A stretch of 64,000 bases of DNA from positions 1 through 64,000 of the forward strand of contig JABVXU010000257.1 in the NCBI GenBank assembly GCA_013365365.1. Reading direction: 5' to 3'. The notes below the pieces were generated by a model, which saw nothing but the letters and a program-made list of their open reading frames with translations, did no database searches and was not told the DNA's origin. Shown one piece after another: positions 37,959-50,400 of this stretch (the first letter of the stretch is position 1; each line of letters starts with the position of its first letter). The stretch is from Cruorifilaria tuberocauda (lineage: Eukaryota; Nematoda; Chromadorea; Rhabditida; Onchocercidae). The translations under genes were made by a program, and so were the position numbers.

Positions 37959-40900
37959 TTAATTTGGTGGATGAATGAACTGATGCACGGCATCAACAAT
38001 ATATTTCGCTGAAATCCCATATTTATCAAGCAGAGCGTCCGGTGGTCCGGAATGCGGAACATCAAGAATGAATAATGAACGAACACGAATATCTTTCTGA
38101 TCAGAAACAGCCTGACATACGGCCTCACCAATGCCTAAAAGTCTCAGTAAATTTTATTAAGTCTTTAACAAAAGTTTACCAGACACTTCCCTCATAAATC
38201 AGAATGGAACTGTACATTTGGGGTCATGTCAAGAGCATGTAAAGAATGTTGAGGGGTTCCATAAATTGCAATAATGTTAAAGATAGAAAGGAAGGACGGA
38301 AAAAGTCCTATTTTTACTCTAAAAGGATATATATAATAAAGAAAATAAAAGACATGAATTAAGAGCTTAATTTAATATTTTACTGGTGAAAAGTAATACC
38401 TCCGGCTTGATAATGGTCCTCCACAGTAATGATACGATTTTCTGCTCTTCTGGCAGATTTTACGATCAAATCTTTATCAAGAGGTTTAATTGTGAATGGA
38501 TCCAATACAATTACTTCCACATTTTCTGACTGTAATTGATCTGCTGCTTTTTTGGCTTCATAAAGCGTAACACCTGCACCTATTATCAACGCTTTTGCCT
38601 TGTTTGCATCATGCACAATCTAAAATGAACTATAAATTTTATAAAAGAAAAATGATACAATATTTTGTCCACTCTATTTAATAATTAACGGTAGACATAC
38701 TCGGAAAATATGTATAGCAAGAAAGAACAGATGTATACTAATTACTGCAAAAAAAAGCAAACAGATAAATAAAATGAACTAAGTTCAAAAACATGAAACA
38801 AATTTAATTTGTACAGTTTGTAAAAGAAGTACCCACCTTTCCTTTACCAATTTCAAACTTTTCATCATTACTGTAGATAACAGGACATGCAGGGCGTCCA
38901 GTACGTATAAATACAATGCCACGAGTATTAGCCGCCAATTCTGTTGCACGTTCTGCAGCTACTGCATCTGTTGGATAGAACACAATGGATCCAGGAATCG
39001 TTCTGAATTCATTAATTTGATTGTCAAGTCTTATGATGATATGTGACATCAAAATGAACGCACCGAAACAGTGCAATATCTTCTAGACCCATCTGTGACG
39101 GACCGTCTTCTCCAATAGATACACCAACATGTGAACCAGCGCATTTTATGTTTGCGAATGATACCGCAGCCATACGAAGTTGATCAGCAGCACGTGTGAA
39201 GAATGCAGCGAAAGTACTGTAATTCAAAAAATTTTAGAATTAATGATGCTTTGAAAGTTTTGAACACACACAATCACAAATAATGTGCTATTTTTCTCCA
39301 AAATATCTACTTTATGACTTTATGATTCAAAAGAATTTATCTAAATTCCTTTCGAAAACTAAATTGCATGCGATACTAGAATAAAACCAAACAACGAATA
39401 CAATCTCTACTAAACTTACAGTAATGCCTCTTTACTCCAATTTAATTTTTGACAACAGCAAAAACAAATTTTTTAAAAATGATTCGTAAAAGAAAGATTA
39501 GACTCATATGATGTAAGGTTAAAAACAAAAATGAATTGATATCAGCTCACAAACAGGGATACTAAAGACTGCTGATTCTTTAGCAGTATCTTTTTGTTAA
39601 TACTATCAAATTGACAGTTATGTATCATAGAAAAAACTGCACACCGAAAATATATAACGGCACAATATAGTACATGACTAACTGAACAAAAATATAAGAC
39701 TGCACACCATAAACTTACAAAAGTCTTTAAACAACCGCTGTATGAATGTGCCTGTTGTGTATGAGTATATAACACAACATTATACGCTATAACAATGTTG
39801 AAATTGAGAAATCCAGCAATATGTTTTCAAAAATTATAATTACAGTAGTATAAAAAGTTAATACCTTTAAAATATTGCAATTTGAACATTTGAGAGATAT
39901 ATTCATTTATTTTTTTTTAATTAATTAATCGAAATGCAAGCATTAGCATGGAGAGCTTATATCGATATGTATTCGCATTTTATTCATACGGATTATGCTC
40001 CCATTGAAAAGTGCATTTGATCAAATGAGATGGGCAATGCAGATAGTGGGGATTTTAGATCAAGTTCTTGAATTTCACTTTAAATGCAATGAATAGGTTT
40101 TTCTTTGAAAAAATGGAGTGTTAAAGAAATAAAAAACTAAAGTTAATTAAATCCTGGTCAACTAAAGCTCATCAATGAAGCAAACCTTGTAAATGGAATA
40201 GCACGATCACGGCACTGTAAACCAATAGCAACTCCAACAAGATTTTGTTCCGCAATAAAACATTCGATGAACTGTTCCGGATGTTTTTTAAACAACTTTT
40301 CACTAAATGTCGAATTTTTGGTATCACCATCTAAACCAATTATCCGTGGACATGCATCACCCAATTTTGCCAGTGCTGTACCGTAGGCCTGACGAGTTGC
40401 CACCTGAAGTGGTCGGTACTTCATAAAAATAATACTAGAAAAAGAACTGGTGAAAAATTAAAGTAAATAACACAGTCCTCCTTTCACCCAATGAGAATTT
40501 GATATTGCATGAACACTTCTCTATAATATTTATTAATCTATCATAAAGGAGAATTTGTTCTAACAATGCTTCTAACACTTCCGTGACGCTCTTCTCAAGC
40601 TTACGAGCATAAACAGCAAAAGACAGAAATCCAGATCCAGTACATACGCATATTCTGACAGATAGTTGCTATATGATGTACAGGTCTGAATCTGAATTGA
40701 TTTTAATGGATATTGTTCACATTTGTATAGTAGCCAGGATTGCTTAAATTCGTATCTTGATTTGCTTATATTTCTTAGACGAATCAAAATCAACTCAAAT
40801 TTGCTGAAAGTTGCGCACACTCTCGAGAGCACATAAAAAACCTTTTCGCCAAGCGAGTATGTTGGTGCTGCCATTTTAATATGACCAATTGGTAGCTGAA

Positions 40901-43103
40901 CATTTGGAGCATCGTTAACTGGAGGCTTTATTGGAAGTGTACCAGCGATATCCGTCTTGTTCATAAGACGCTGTTCTATTGCCTCAATAGTACTTTCAGG
41001 TACCGCTTTTCCATGCCAATTGTCCTGAAATAATTTGTTCGCAATGATATAAAATTTCGATAAGGTATGAGAAAATGTCTCCCGAATAACTAAGACAGGT
41101 GGTTCTCTTAAAACTTTTTACATCAGGAAGTCATGTGAAGCTACGGTTTTTAAAGTATTTATAAAATCTCAATTTTCATGCTCTTCGTCTTAACTGTCTA
41201 TTTATTTGGAAACATGTATTGGTAAAAGATGTAATCCAATCATGTGCATGGCTACCTAATCGTGATACAGCACAACAATGCAGTATCCCGTCAAACGGCC
41301 AACACTCATTTTTTAGCAGAGAATCTAGGATATTTCCGGCATTTATTTCACCGGTCATAGCTGGTGCTCTGCCAATCTTTCTCCGTGTATTTTTTTGTTT
41401 CGACTAATGCTAGCAGGTTCCGAACCTCCTTTTAATTAAATGTTACCACTGCCAGATTTATCTCTACACTATAACAATACTCCTCTATACCGGAATTATT
41501 CTTCGTAATTAGTTAAAGATTACACAACACCGCACTCCAATTTTAAAACGGATAAATATTTACTGATAACGAACCAATGATCAGTTTGCCTCCAACAATT
41601 TTATATTTTAAGAAAAACTAGCACTTTTTAATTTGATAAACAATGTAAACTGTTCATTCATTAAAACGTATCTTCCGTTGCAACAAGAAAAACATACTTC
41701 ATCTTCGATTCCAACAATGCCTTTTCCTTTTAGTGTTTTTGCAACGATGGCTGTTGGTTTGCCTTTTGTTTGACTGAATAAATGGAAAGTATTTTATTAA
41801 ATCCTACTTCGGCTTTAGTTTGATTCTAAATACTAAACAATTCTATGATAAGAACATACTATGCCACATCCCACACTATCTTCCGTTTGACATTGTCACA
41901 AAGTGAAACAAAATATCCGACCTAATAAATTTCGTAGGACTGAAAAAGGCAGACATCAATATTTCTTCTATCATTCTTTTTCTAAATGGATTTCCAACCG
42001 TGCAATGCTGTAGGCATTCAGAAGTTCCACGACATTGCTGCCATCAACAACGACCGTGTAACATCCAAATGATTCAAACCGTTTTGCCATGGCATCAGCA
42101 TCATGTCCTAGCATCGTCTGCTGGGTTTGTCCTAGACGATTCATGTCCACAATTGCAACCAAATTATCCAATTTATAGTACGACGCAAATGCTAAAACAT
42201 CGAAGAATTGGGTATTAATTATATAATTTCTTCAGCAAATCGTGATTTCTCAATGATAATAAACAGCACATGCTATATCGATTTACCAACTAGATGTCAA
42301 AGAGAGCTGAGAGCTGAACTTTAGCAAGAAAACATGCCTGCAGCCTCCCATACTGAACCTTCTGCGCATTCACCATCGCCCAATAAACAGTACACACGAT
42401 AACTTGCCTAAATTAAATGAATTTTTCTCGAGAAAGAGCGAGATTTGATAAATAATTTGACTTGATTTAAAATTTACAGCTAAAGCAAACAGAAGATATA
42501 TGGATTTGTGAAATATCAGCTACGTACACATCCGTCCTCTACTACGCTTAGTTAGCTGATAAAATGTTATTCTTAAATAATAGTATATTCACCTTATCAA
42601 TATATTTTCCAACGTAAGCCATTCCAGCAGCGCATGAAAGACCCTGTCCAAGAGAACCAGTAGCGACATCGATGAAATCTAATCTTGGTGTTGGATGGCC
42701 TTCCAAATCACACGTTATCTTCCGTATATTCATCATATCAGTAGTTGATATATGTCCCGTTTGATGCCAAGCAGCATACAGCACTGGACATGCATGGCCC
42801 TTGAAAAAAAGAACAGTACTTCAATTCCGCAATTTAGAGCTGCGGATACATTCATTACTTACTTCCTATAATATTCTTTAAGATAAAAAGTGAAACCTTT
42901 GATAAAACGAAACGATCAGAAGACGGATTCTTCGGGAATGCTTTGTCGAATTTCATCTCGTTAAAGAAAAGAGTTGCAATAATTTCTGCAGCTGAGCATG
43001 AGCTTGTAGGATGACCTGACTTAGCCGCACACGTCATTTTGATCGAATCAATACGTAGATGATTTGCTATATCATCCAACTGCTGAATATCTATTTTTCC
43101 CAT
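37959..43103 (-). CDS. tkt-1: Transketolase
   Basis: Eleven exons on the minus strand, in transcript order: 43103-42897, 42799-42593, 42407-42338, 42191-41999, 41773-41698, 41024-40842, 40403-40186, 39216-39064, 39002-38837, 38619-38400, 38134-37959. They give 622 residues, the normal length. Transketolase is the cytosolic thiamine-diphosphate enzyme moving two-carbon units in the non-oxidative pentose phosphate pathway. Visible: substrate histidine loop [10 protein letters not shown] (about 31), [22 protein letters not shown], the cofactor/Mg motif [13 protein letters not shown] with NRLGQ, the pyrimidine-binding catalytic Glu in FIAEQNLVG (about 363), [19 protein letters not shown], and the C-terminal domain ([15 protein letters not shown]) ending HPPN. 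The start is the first ATG, two bases after a CAG that looks like a spliced-leader acceptor. The intron after exon 3 appears to begin with GC instead of GT. Confidence 0.96.
41176..41407 (-). other. Unexplained less AT-rich segment inside a transketolase intron
   Basis: The 673-bp intron 41025-41697 contains a stretch with near-balanced base composition, open on both strands (60 codons at 41176-41358 minus, 62 codons at 41219-41407 plus). On the minus strand the open frame extends upstream through basic residues ([13 protein letters not shown]) toward an ATTAG. I recognise no domain. It could be a lost or alternative exon, a non-coding RNA, or chance. Confidence 0.3.
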
Positions 43104-44414
43104 CGCTGATTTGATAAGCTTATTAAAATTTTTTCTGGAAAATTAATAGCATAGTTCAACACATTTTTTTTTACCAACAAATTACACGCAAACGCTTTCC
43201 TCATCTATGTTAAATTAGTTCAAAAAAAAAGAAATTGAGCTCATCAGCCATATAGTAATTTAATCTCTACTTCTATCTTTCCCATTTTTGAAAAAATTTG
43301 ACAACAAAAATCAATTAAAGCTCAAAGATCATCTCATAGTATCATCATTACACATAAGAAATCAATATATTTCAAAGTGAGTGTGTCCCATTTCAGCATT
43401 TTTCACAATGTTGTCACAGTATACTTGAATTTTTCTTTCAATAAACCAAATACTGCCATTCCTTAAGATCGTTATCGATAAAGCTGTAACGGTAAAACAA
43501 TCTTGAACTTCAAAAATATGAAAGACTTTAAATAGTACGTAAATAGAGAACAAGTTTTTTAAACCAGACATAAAGTGATTGGACGTAAGCATTTTAATCA
43601 CACGAAAATAATTTTAAGCAAGGAAATACACAGTTGACAGTCAAACATGAGAAAAATAATACAGTTTGTCCTTTGAGAATTTCAACATTAACCGTCTCAT
43701 TTTTACAAAGATTTGCTCGATTTCTCACCCGTATTCTGTCGTATTTCACATATATAGTGTTGTTTAAATATACCAATATATCATCAAATTTAATTTATAA
43801 CTATATCAAAAAATTTATATTTGGCTATCAAAAAAAAAAGTAAAAATTAGCGGAAATTCTACATTTGCTCAATGTTATTAACTGAAGTAGCAGATATCTT
43901 TTTGTATTAGATAACATAAGATCTCATATCAAGAAATTAATATACAATAAATAATATTAAATGAAAGAGCAACTTGATCAGAACTTAACAACAAGTAAGG
44001 AGAGAACAAAGACCATAAAAATAAAACAATGAAACCAGTAACAACGAATCGTTTCATAGTATTAATTTTGTTACTTGAGCTGAAAAAATGAAATGAAACT
44101 TTTAATCACTTCTCAAAATTCTCCATTTCGTTTCACAAATTCTCAATTATTACGACATGTATGTGATAAACGAAACATCAGATCTACTCCCATTTTGCAA
44201 GTTTTAGTAAATGTTATTTGAATTCGTTTCATAAAAAATAAAGAATTAACGAAAATGTGCTTCAGGTTATTTAAAATGTTTTTTATGAATGAGAATTAAA
44301 AAGGAAAGACGTAGTGGAAAGTGAAGCGATAAAACAAAGTATTTGTAATCAGTGAAAGAGAAAAAAAACAACTAAATAAAGATGCTCAGAGACACTATTT
44401 TCAATGCTACGGTT
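43104..44414. other. Intergenic region between ascc-3 and tkt-1
   Basis: About 1.3 kb, both flanking genes on the minus strand. It holds the 3' UTR of ascc-3 and the upstream region of tkt-1. Short open frames at 43362-43601 and 43594-43776 (-) and 43634-43843 (+) show no recognisable domain. No clear repeat or RNA gene. Confidence 0.65.
43106..43107 (-). other. Candidate spliced-leader acceptor of tkt-1
   Basis: Read on the minus strand, ATCAAATCAG is followed by CG and then the start ATG. An acceptor two bases before the ATG is typical of trans-spliced nematode messages. No transcript evidence. Confidence 0.55.
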
Positions 44415-47400
44415 TCAAGAGTCCGCACTGATACAATTTTCCGACACTTTTTTTTCAACAATTTCACAATGAAGGTTGTATTCCTGATCGATGCCAATGT
44501 AAGAGTCGGACATCATGAAAACCGTAAAAATATGTCGACCCCTAGAAAGCAGAAAGCAAATAACTACTCATTATGTACAAACTGAGCCATCCATACCTGA
44601 CTCATCCATCTGATCAAAATAACACATCTTTCAGTACTACATTATCCAATATCCTACAGTGTACATTACAGCTTGTTAAGAATGCACCATAAATCTTCCG
44701 CCAAAACAAGAGCCAATTTCACTCAAAAACATTAAAATTTTTTTCTTAAAGAAAATAATTGCAAACTATGAAATGGAAAATCTCTAATTGGAAAAATGAA
44801 ATTTATATCTAGTACTTTGTCCCTTGATTTGTTAGAAATGTAAAATTATTCAAAAAAATCATCTTTCAAAACTCCGTTTTTTTAGATTTTTAGAAATAAG
44901 AAAATTCACAATTGTTTGGGAGTCCTGAATGCCACAGTAAGTTGCTTAGAACCAGTAAACGGTGGTATTTTTTTGCAGCAGAAGACTTCGCCTGTATCTT
45001 TTTCACCGATAATCACAATCCAGCCAGCAGTTCTTTCTTTATGAAAACGTGGACAAAAGGCATGCGTTTCCAACTAAAATATCACCACTTCATTCCGTTA
45101 CCTTTTTTATCGAAGTAAGAGTTTTTAGTAGCAAAATATTAAAAGCAAAAAATATCCGTGAAAGAAAACACATTCTTATAAATTTCAGTTTTTAACACTA
45201 GTACGAACACACCCTATATGGTCCAACTAATTCGACTGTGAATAATATGCGATATGACGTATCTGACTCAACATTCATATACTTGGGCCATCGCTCATCT
45301 TGTAAATAATCAATTTCGAAAACCTGATTTGCACCACATAACATACAGCTCCTCGGCTGTAATACTGGCCATTTCAAAAGAGCGTCAACAGCCTACAATC
45401 ATAACATTACACACAACTGAGTAATAAAACACAGCTGTTGCTTGCTTGGCAAATAAATGAAATTTGGGAAAGACTGTGATAGATAATAAAATGTCTAAGG
45501 AAATTCATAAATGAAAATAAATATAAATTACAGAAAGGAATGAATGTCTCTCAAATGTTATAATGATTTACAGCTAAAATTTAAAAAGGAATAAACAAGA
45601 TCAGCATCACATAAACAAAAGTATTAGAGAAACCTCTGCTGCTTGATGCTCATCGATAACCGTCATGTCCAAAAGTTTCTTAATGGCCTTTTTTCTGTTT
45701 TGCTCGATGTTCGCTTTATCAAAACCAAAAAGATTTTTTAGTATAGGTATTGTTGAATCAGATCTACAAATCAGAAGATAAACTTACTGAAAATACTGAA
45801 TAAATGAAATATAGAAATATCTTATTTTAATGGAAATCGAAATCCAAAATAATACTGCTAATAAATGCGATCAATTCCTTTTCTCTTTATAAATTTCGTA
45901 TTCATTACTACTATCGTCAGTTGAACTAGGGTTTGACAATTCGAAACTTAATTAGGAACAATATTCTAATGATCAATGATATATTGTGCACTGAACAATT
46001 TTACCATTTTTTTTCGGCTTTGTACTCACCCGATTCTATCAATAATGTCTTCACTGAAATGAGGTATGACTAGTAAGGGATGATCTGTATGCCAAGCGCC
46101 CTGTGCGATCATTTGCATCAAAATAACAATCGAAAGAGCAGTTGAGAGCCATTTATGCAAGAGACTTATATCCAACATTGCCTAAAGATTTACAACATAT
46201 CTTAGAACTTGGAAAAAATTTTTATATCATTCTTTAATTTTTTAAACAACAATTAACCCCGAATAAATTTAAAGACTCCTGTTTTATAAGCTTGCGAGAA
46301 ATTATGATTTGCCCCATATGTAAACTTCTCTGTTTTACTATTCCTTTGCATTTGTTTCACTACTTAATATCTCAACAAATGCTCTCAAGAAAAATTTAAC
46401 GACTTTCAAAAAATCATTACATTTAAAATTCGGAAACACTGATCTAACATTGAGCGTTGATCAGTGATATAATCTGTCATTAACTTTATACGACTCAGAT
46501 GTGCCTCCAACAAGAGAAATGCTTTCGTATGTGAAGAATCCAATGCAGCATTAGCTGGTAATTTAAGCGGTAGGATTTGTTGTAGCTGCCTGAAATTACT
46601 GAAGCTAATAAATAAACTCGAGGATTGACATAATTTTCAATTATTTTTGAATCTGTGTTCGAGCAGAAAGATGAAGCGAATGAGAAAATCATGGATTCTG
46701 CAGTGCAACATTAATATTAACGAAAGAAGACTGACCCATTAATTTGGTCTTCATTATGTCGAACAGGTATTTCATCATACTCTGGGCAATCCTGAAAAAG
46801 GTTTTTTCAATTTCGTCATAGGATTAGAAATAGCCTTCTGATAACGTCATTCTCGCACAAAAACTCCCTTCATAAACTGTTTATGCTGCAGAAAAAGATA
46901 CTTTGTTGCAGTATTTTAGGATATGGTATGCAGCGCTTATGCAAAGAACTGAAACCTACTGCTAAAACTTTAATGAGCTCCTCTACTGTTGCTGTCGGTG
47001 TAAGATGGCTGGCAAAAAACCGCACAGTTTTATGATTTAGATAATAAACGCTTGCAATAGTTCCAAGAGGTGCTGAAATAAGTGATTGTTCCTCCTGAAA
47101 TTTGATACATGAATTCAAATCATAAATCCGTAGAAATAGATTTCAAGATATCATCAAGATATTCATGAAAATAATTTTAGAATTTTTATCCATATATTAC
47201 ATTAGAAAAAAGTGCTGAAATATTAATTCAACTTTACAGTACAGTAAACTTATATCCTGAAAACTTCCACTTTCTCAAGATTTAGGAAGAGATTCCTTAC
47301 AATAACTAAATAGAAATAATTTTTTATAAAATAAACATACTTCATTAACGGTGATACAACCAGAGAGCACAAGTTCTTCAATACAGTTATCAACTGTTTC

Positions 47401-50400
47401 CACCAGAAACTGTGTCAAAGCTTCCGGTGTCGTATTCGCAATGCCATAATAACTACAACAATAAAAACGATACTATTCTTTATTCATTTGAGTTGAAATG
47501 ATACAAATTAATGTGCTTTCACTAGAATTAAATAAAAACCTAATAATGGATGCACGAGAAGAAAAGTTGCTATTAAGAAAATAACTGTGCAAATTTTTGC
47601 CTTGGATTTGCAAAAAGGCGTCGATAAAGGTAAGTATTAGCAATGTATTCCATTACATGCTGCGGTGAAGCAATGATTCCAGCATAAATTTCTGCATTCA
47701 CATGATTTGGCAACGCTGTGAGCAAACTGAAATGACAAAGAACTCGCCAGTGGTTGCATAAGTGTCACGTACAGCGTTCGATATATTTAGATTTGAAGCA
47801 GAATTTATCATATCTTTACAATAAATCAGATACTAAATAAGTGGTCATGAGTTGAAAATGTAGAAATACTTCGTGTACTGCCAGAATATTTTCGAAAAAA
47901 ATCATGGAGAAATAAAAATATGGGCATTAGATGATCTGAACGTTTTTCTATAAAATGAAAACAATCTTGGTAGATATTGATTTTAAAAAAAGAAGAGATT
48001 TACAATGATTCACCTTGATTCGACTGGGAAAGGTTCGTAAAGAAAACGTTTATAGAAGTTTTTCTTAATATCCTGAACATAAATAACAGCAACAGCAGAA
48101 TCATCGAATTGTGGTCTACCAGCACGACCTATCATTTGCAAAACATCTAAAAGTTCTTTTTCCGTAATCAGTAAATATAATTCTTTTTACATATCTTCTT
48201 CCTAAAACTCATGATCTCTCTACCCGTCTTATTAATATCGATTTTTTAGAAAAAGAAATTCGATATGATGATTTTCATACACTCGTCAGGATTAGATTGA
48301 TTATTATAATGCTTTTAGATATCACTTAAAGCGAATAAGATGAAATAAAAGAGGAATACGTTTAATGTAAGGCATAAACAAATACCGGTAACCGGGTAAT
48401 CGATATACTTGTGAGCTTTACCATCGTAATATTCGGTTCCTTTAACAATGACTAAATGTGCCGGCATATTAATGCCCCATGCTAAGGTTGCTGTAGCCAC
48501 CACTACTTGAATTTTCTTTTCCACAAAAAGCTGCAAATTAAAAGGTTACAAATCGTTAAACTGCAAAGTACTTCGGCAAGAAATATGGAAATAAAGGATT
48601 ATCTCTTATCCATACTGCTTTACTATCACGGAAAAGAATATTATTAAATCCAGGTTGAAAAACCAAAATAAAAAAATTTTAATGAAAAATGAAGCCTAAA
48701 TACCTGTTCAACGATGTTTCTTTCGTACTGCTGCAAGCCTGCATGATGCATCCCAATGCCGAACGGTAATGCTAATTTCAAATTCTCATCTTTTAGTTTT
48801 GTAATCAATTGCTCAAGCTGTAACGAAATCAATATTATTACTAAGATATTCAACTTGATAAATGATTCTGGTGGTATCTTGGGAAACCAAAATTTCTTGG
48901 TACATGTTTTAAATTTCACTCAAAATGATTTTTCATCATCTAATAATTACAAAAGTAAACGTTTCTTTATAAATATTTCTTTTGCCAATACGATGAATCA
49001 TATCATCGAAAATACTAAATTTTTTAATGTTAAAAAAATATTCCAAACGCTTAACTCCACAGTAAAAAAATCTGTGTGATAGAGCTTTCCTAGAATAACG
49101 ATCCCACGATCTCTCGATCAAAATATGAGATCGAATAATTCCGTCATTAGTTCATTATGTACGAAATGATGAAAATTTGATACACCTCTTCCATATCCAT
49201 GTGAAGCCACTGTCGTGGGTCATCATCGGAAACGAGTTGTGAAATAAATGACATTGCAGTCAATCGTGTCTGACGCCGTGATGCCACAAATATAAGAGTT
49301 GGTTTGCAGGGAGAATAACTTTTGATTGCTAAAGGAAACTTCAATGACCAAGGGAAAAAGTACAATTGAGTTTATATAATTAGCAAAATTAATGTAAAGA
49401 AAAAAATTTTTATAAATTATCTACATGAAGCTATATTAAACTAGAGATCACAAAACCTTTAAAAGCCGGTCGATTCATCAAAGCCATTCGAGGGCAATAG
49501 TGCTGACCTGGGAAACCAGCAATGTGCACTTCAATGGGTACTGGTCGCACGTTTGGTCGAAAATTAAAAAGTCCAGCCTAAATACTTTTTCGTGAAGGGT
49601 ACATAAATTGCTAGAACTAACTATATCATTTTAACTGGAAAAAAAATAAAATTATTAATATAAATTAACTCACATCCGCAATACCTAACCATTCTGCCAC
49701 ATCGCCTGCGTTAGCAAGAGCAGTAGAAAGGCCAACTACACGTACAGGATTATGCGATTCTTTTTTCCTATTCATCAACTTTAACCTGAAAGAAATTCCT
49801 GAAGTAATTCTATTTCAATATTTGGGACGTAAATGTATAGATCTTCAAGCATTAATCTCTGCAAACTTTCAATGTCAGAAATCATCCATGATATTTTTGC
49901 ACATACCGTGTTATAATTGCTTCCAATACAGCACCTCTTTCAACACCTAGAAGATGAATTTCATCGACAATCACAAGCGCTACATCTTTAACGTACTGAC
50001 GAATTTCCCAACTACGAGTTATACCATCCCATTTCTCTGGTGTTGTGATCACAATTTTAGCGGAACTTAAGCTGCGAATATCTGGTGAATGATCACCGGT
50101 AAGTTCAACTGTTCTAAAAAAAATTGATGTTGAGCAGCATATACGCAAATCTCCCAAATATGAAAATTAAGGTTAAAAGATCGGTGCCTCCGGTAAGCAT
50201 AAATATCCTGTGCATTGCATAAAGAAAAGCAAATGAGTGATGAGAACAGAAGATAAAGTGAATACGAAAATTATTTCCGATCTGGAGAAATGAAAATCAT
50301 TTCATAAGAATAAAGAGCAATCAATTAAAAAATATATAAACCTAATTTTTAGCCTTCGAAATTTTTCTTCCCAATCAGTAACGCGTTCGCGCACCAAAGC

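Noticed and set aside
44912..45118. Plus-strand open frame opposite the ascc-3 C-terminal exons
   Set aside because: Antisense shadow of the conserved exon 45073-44910. No independent evidence.
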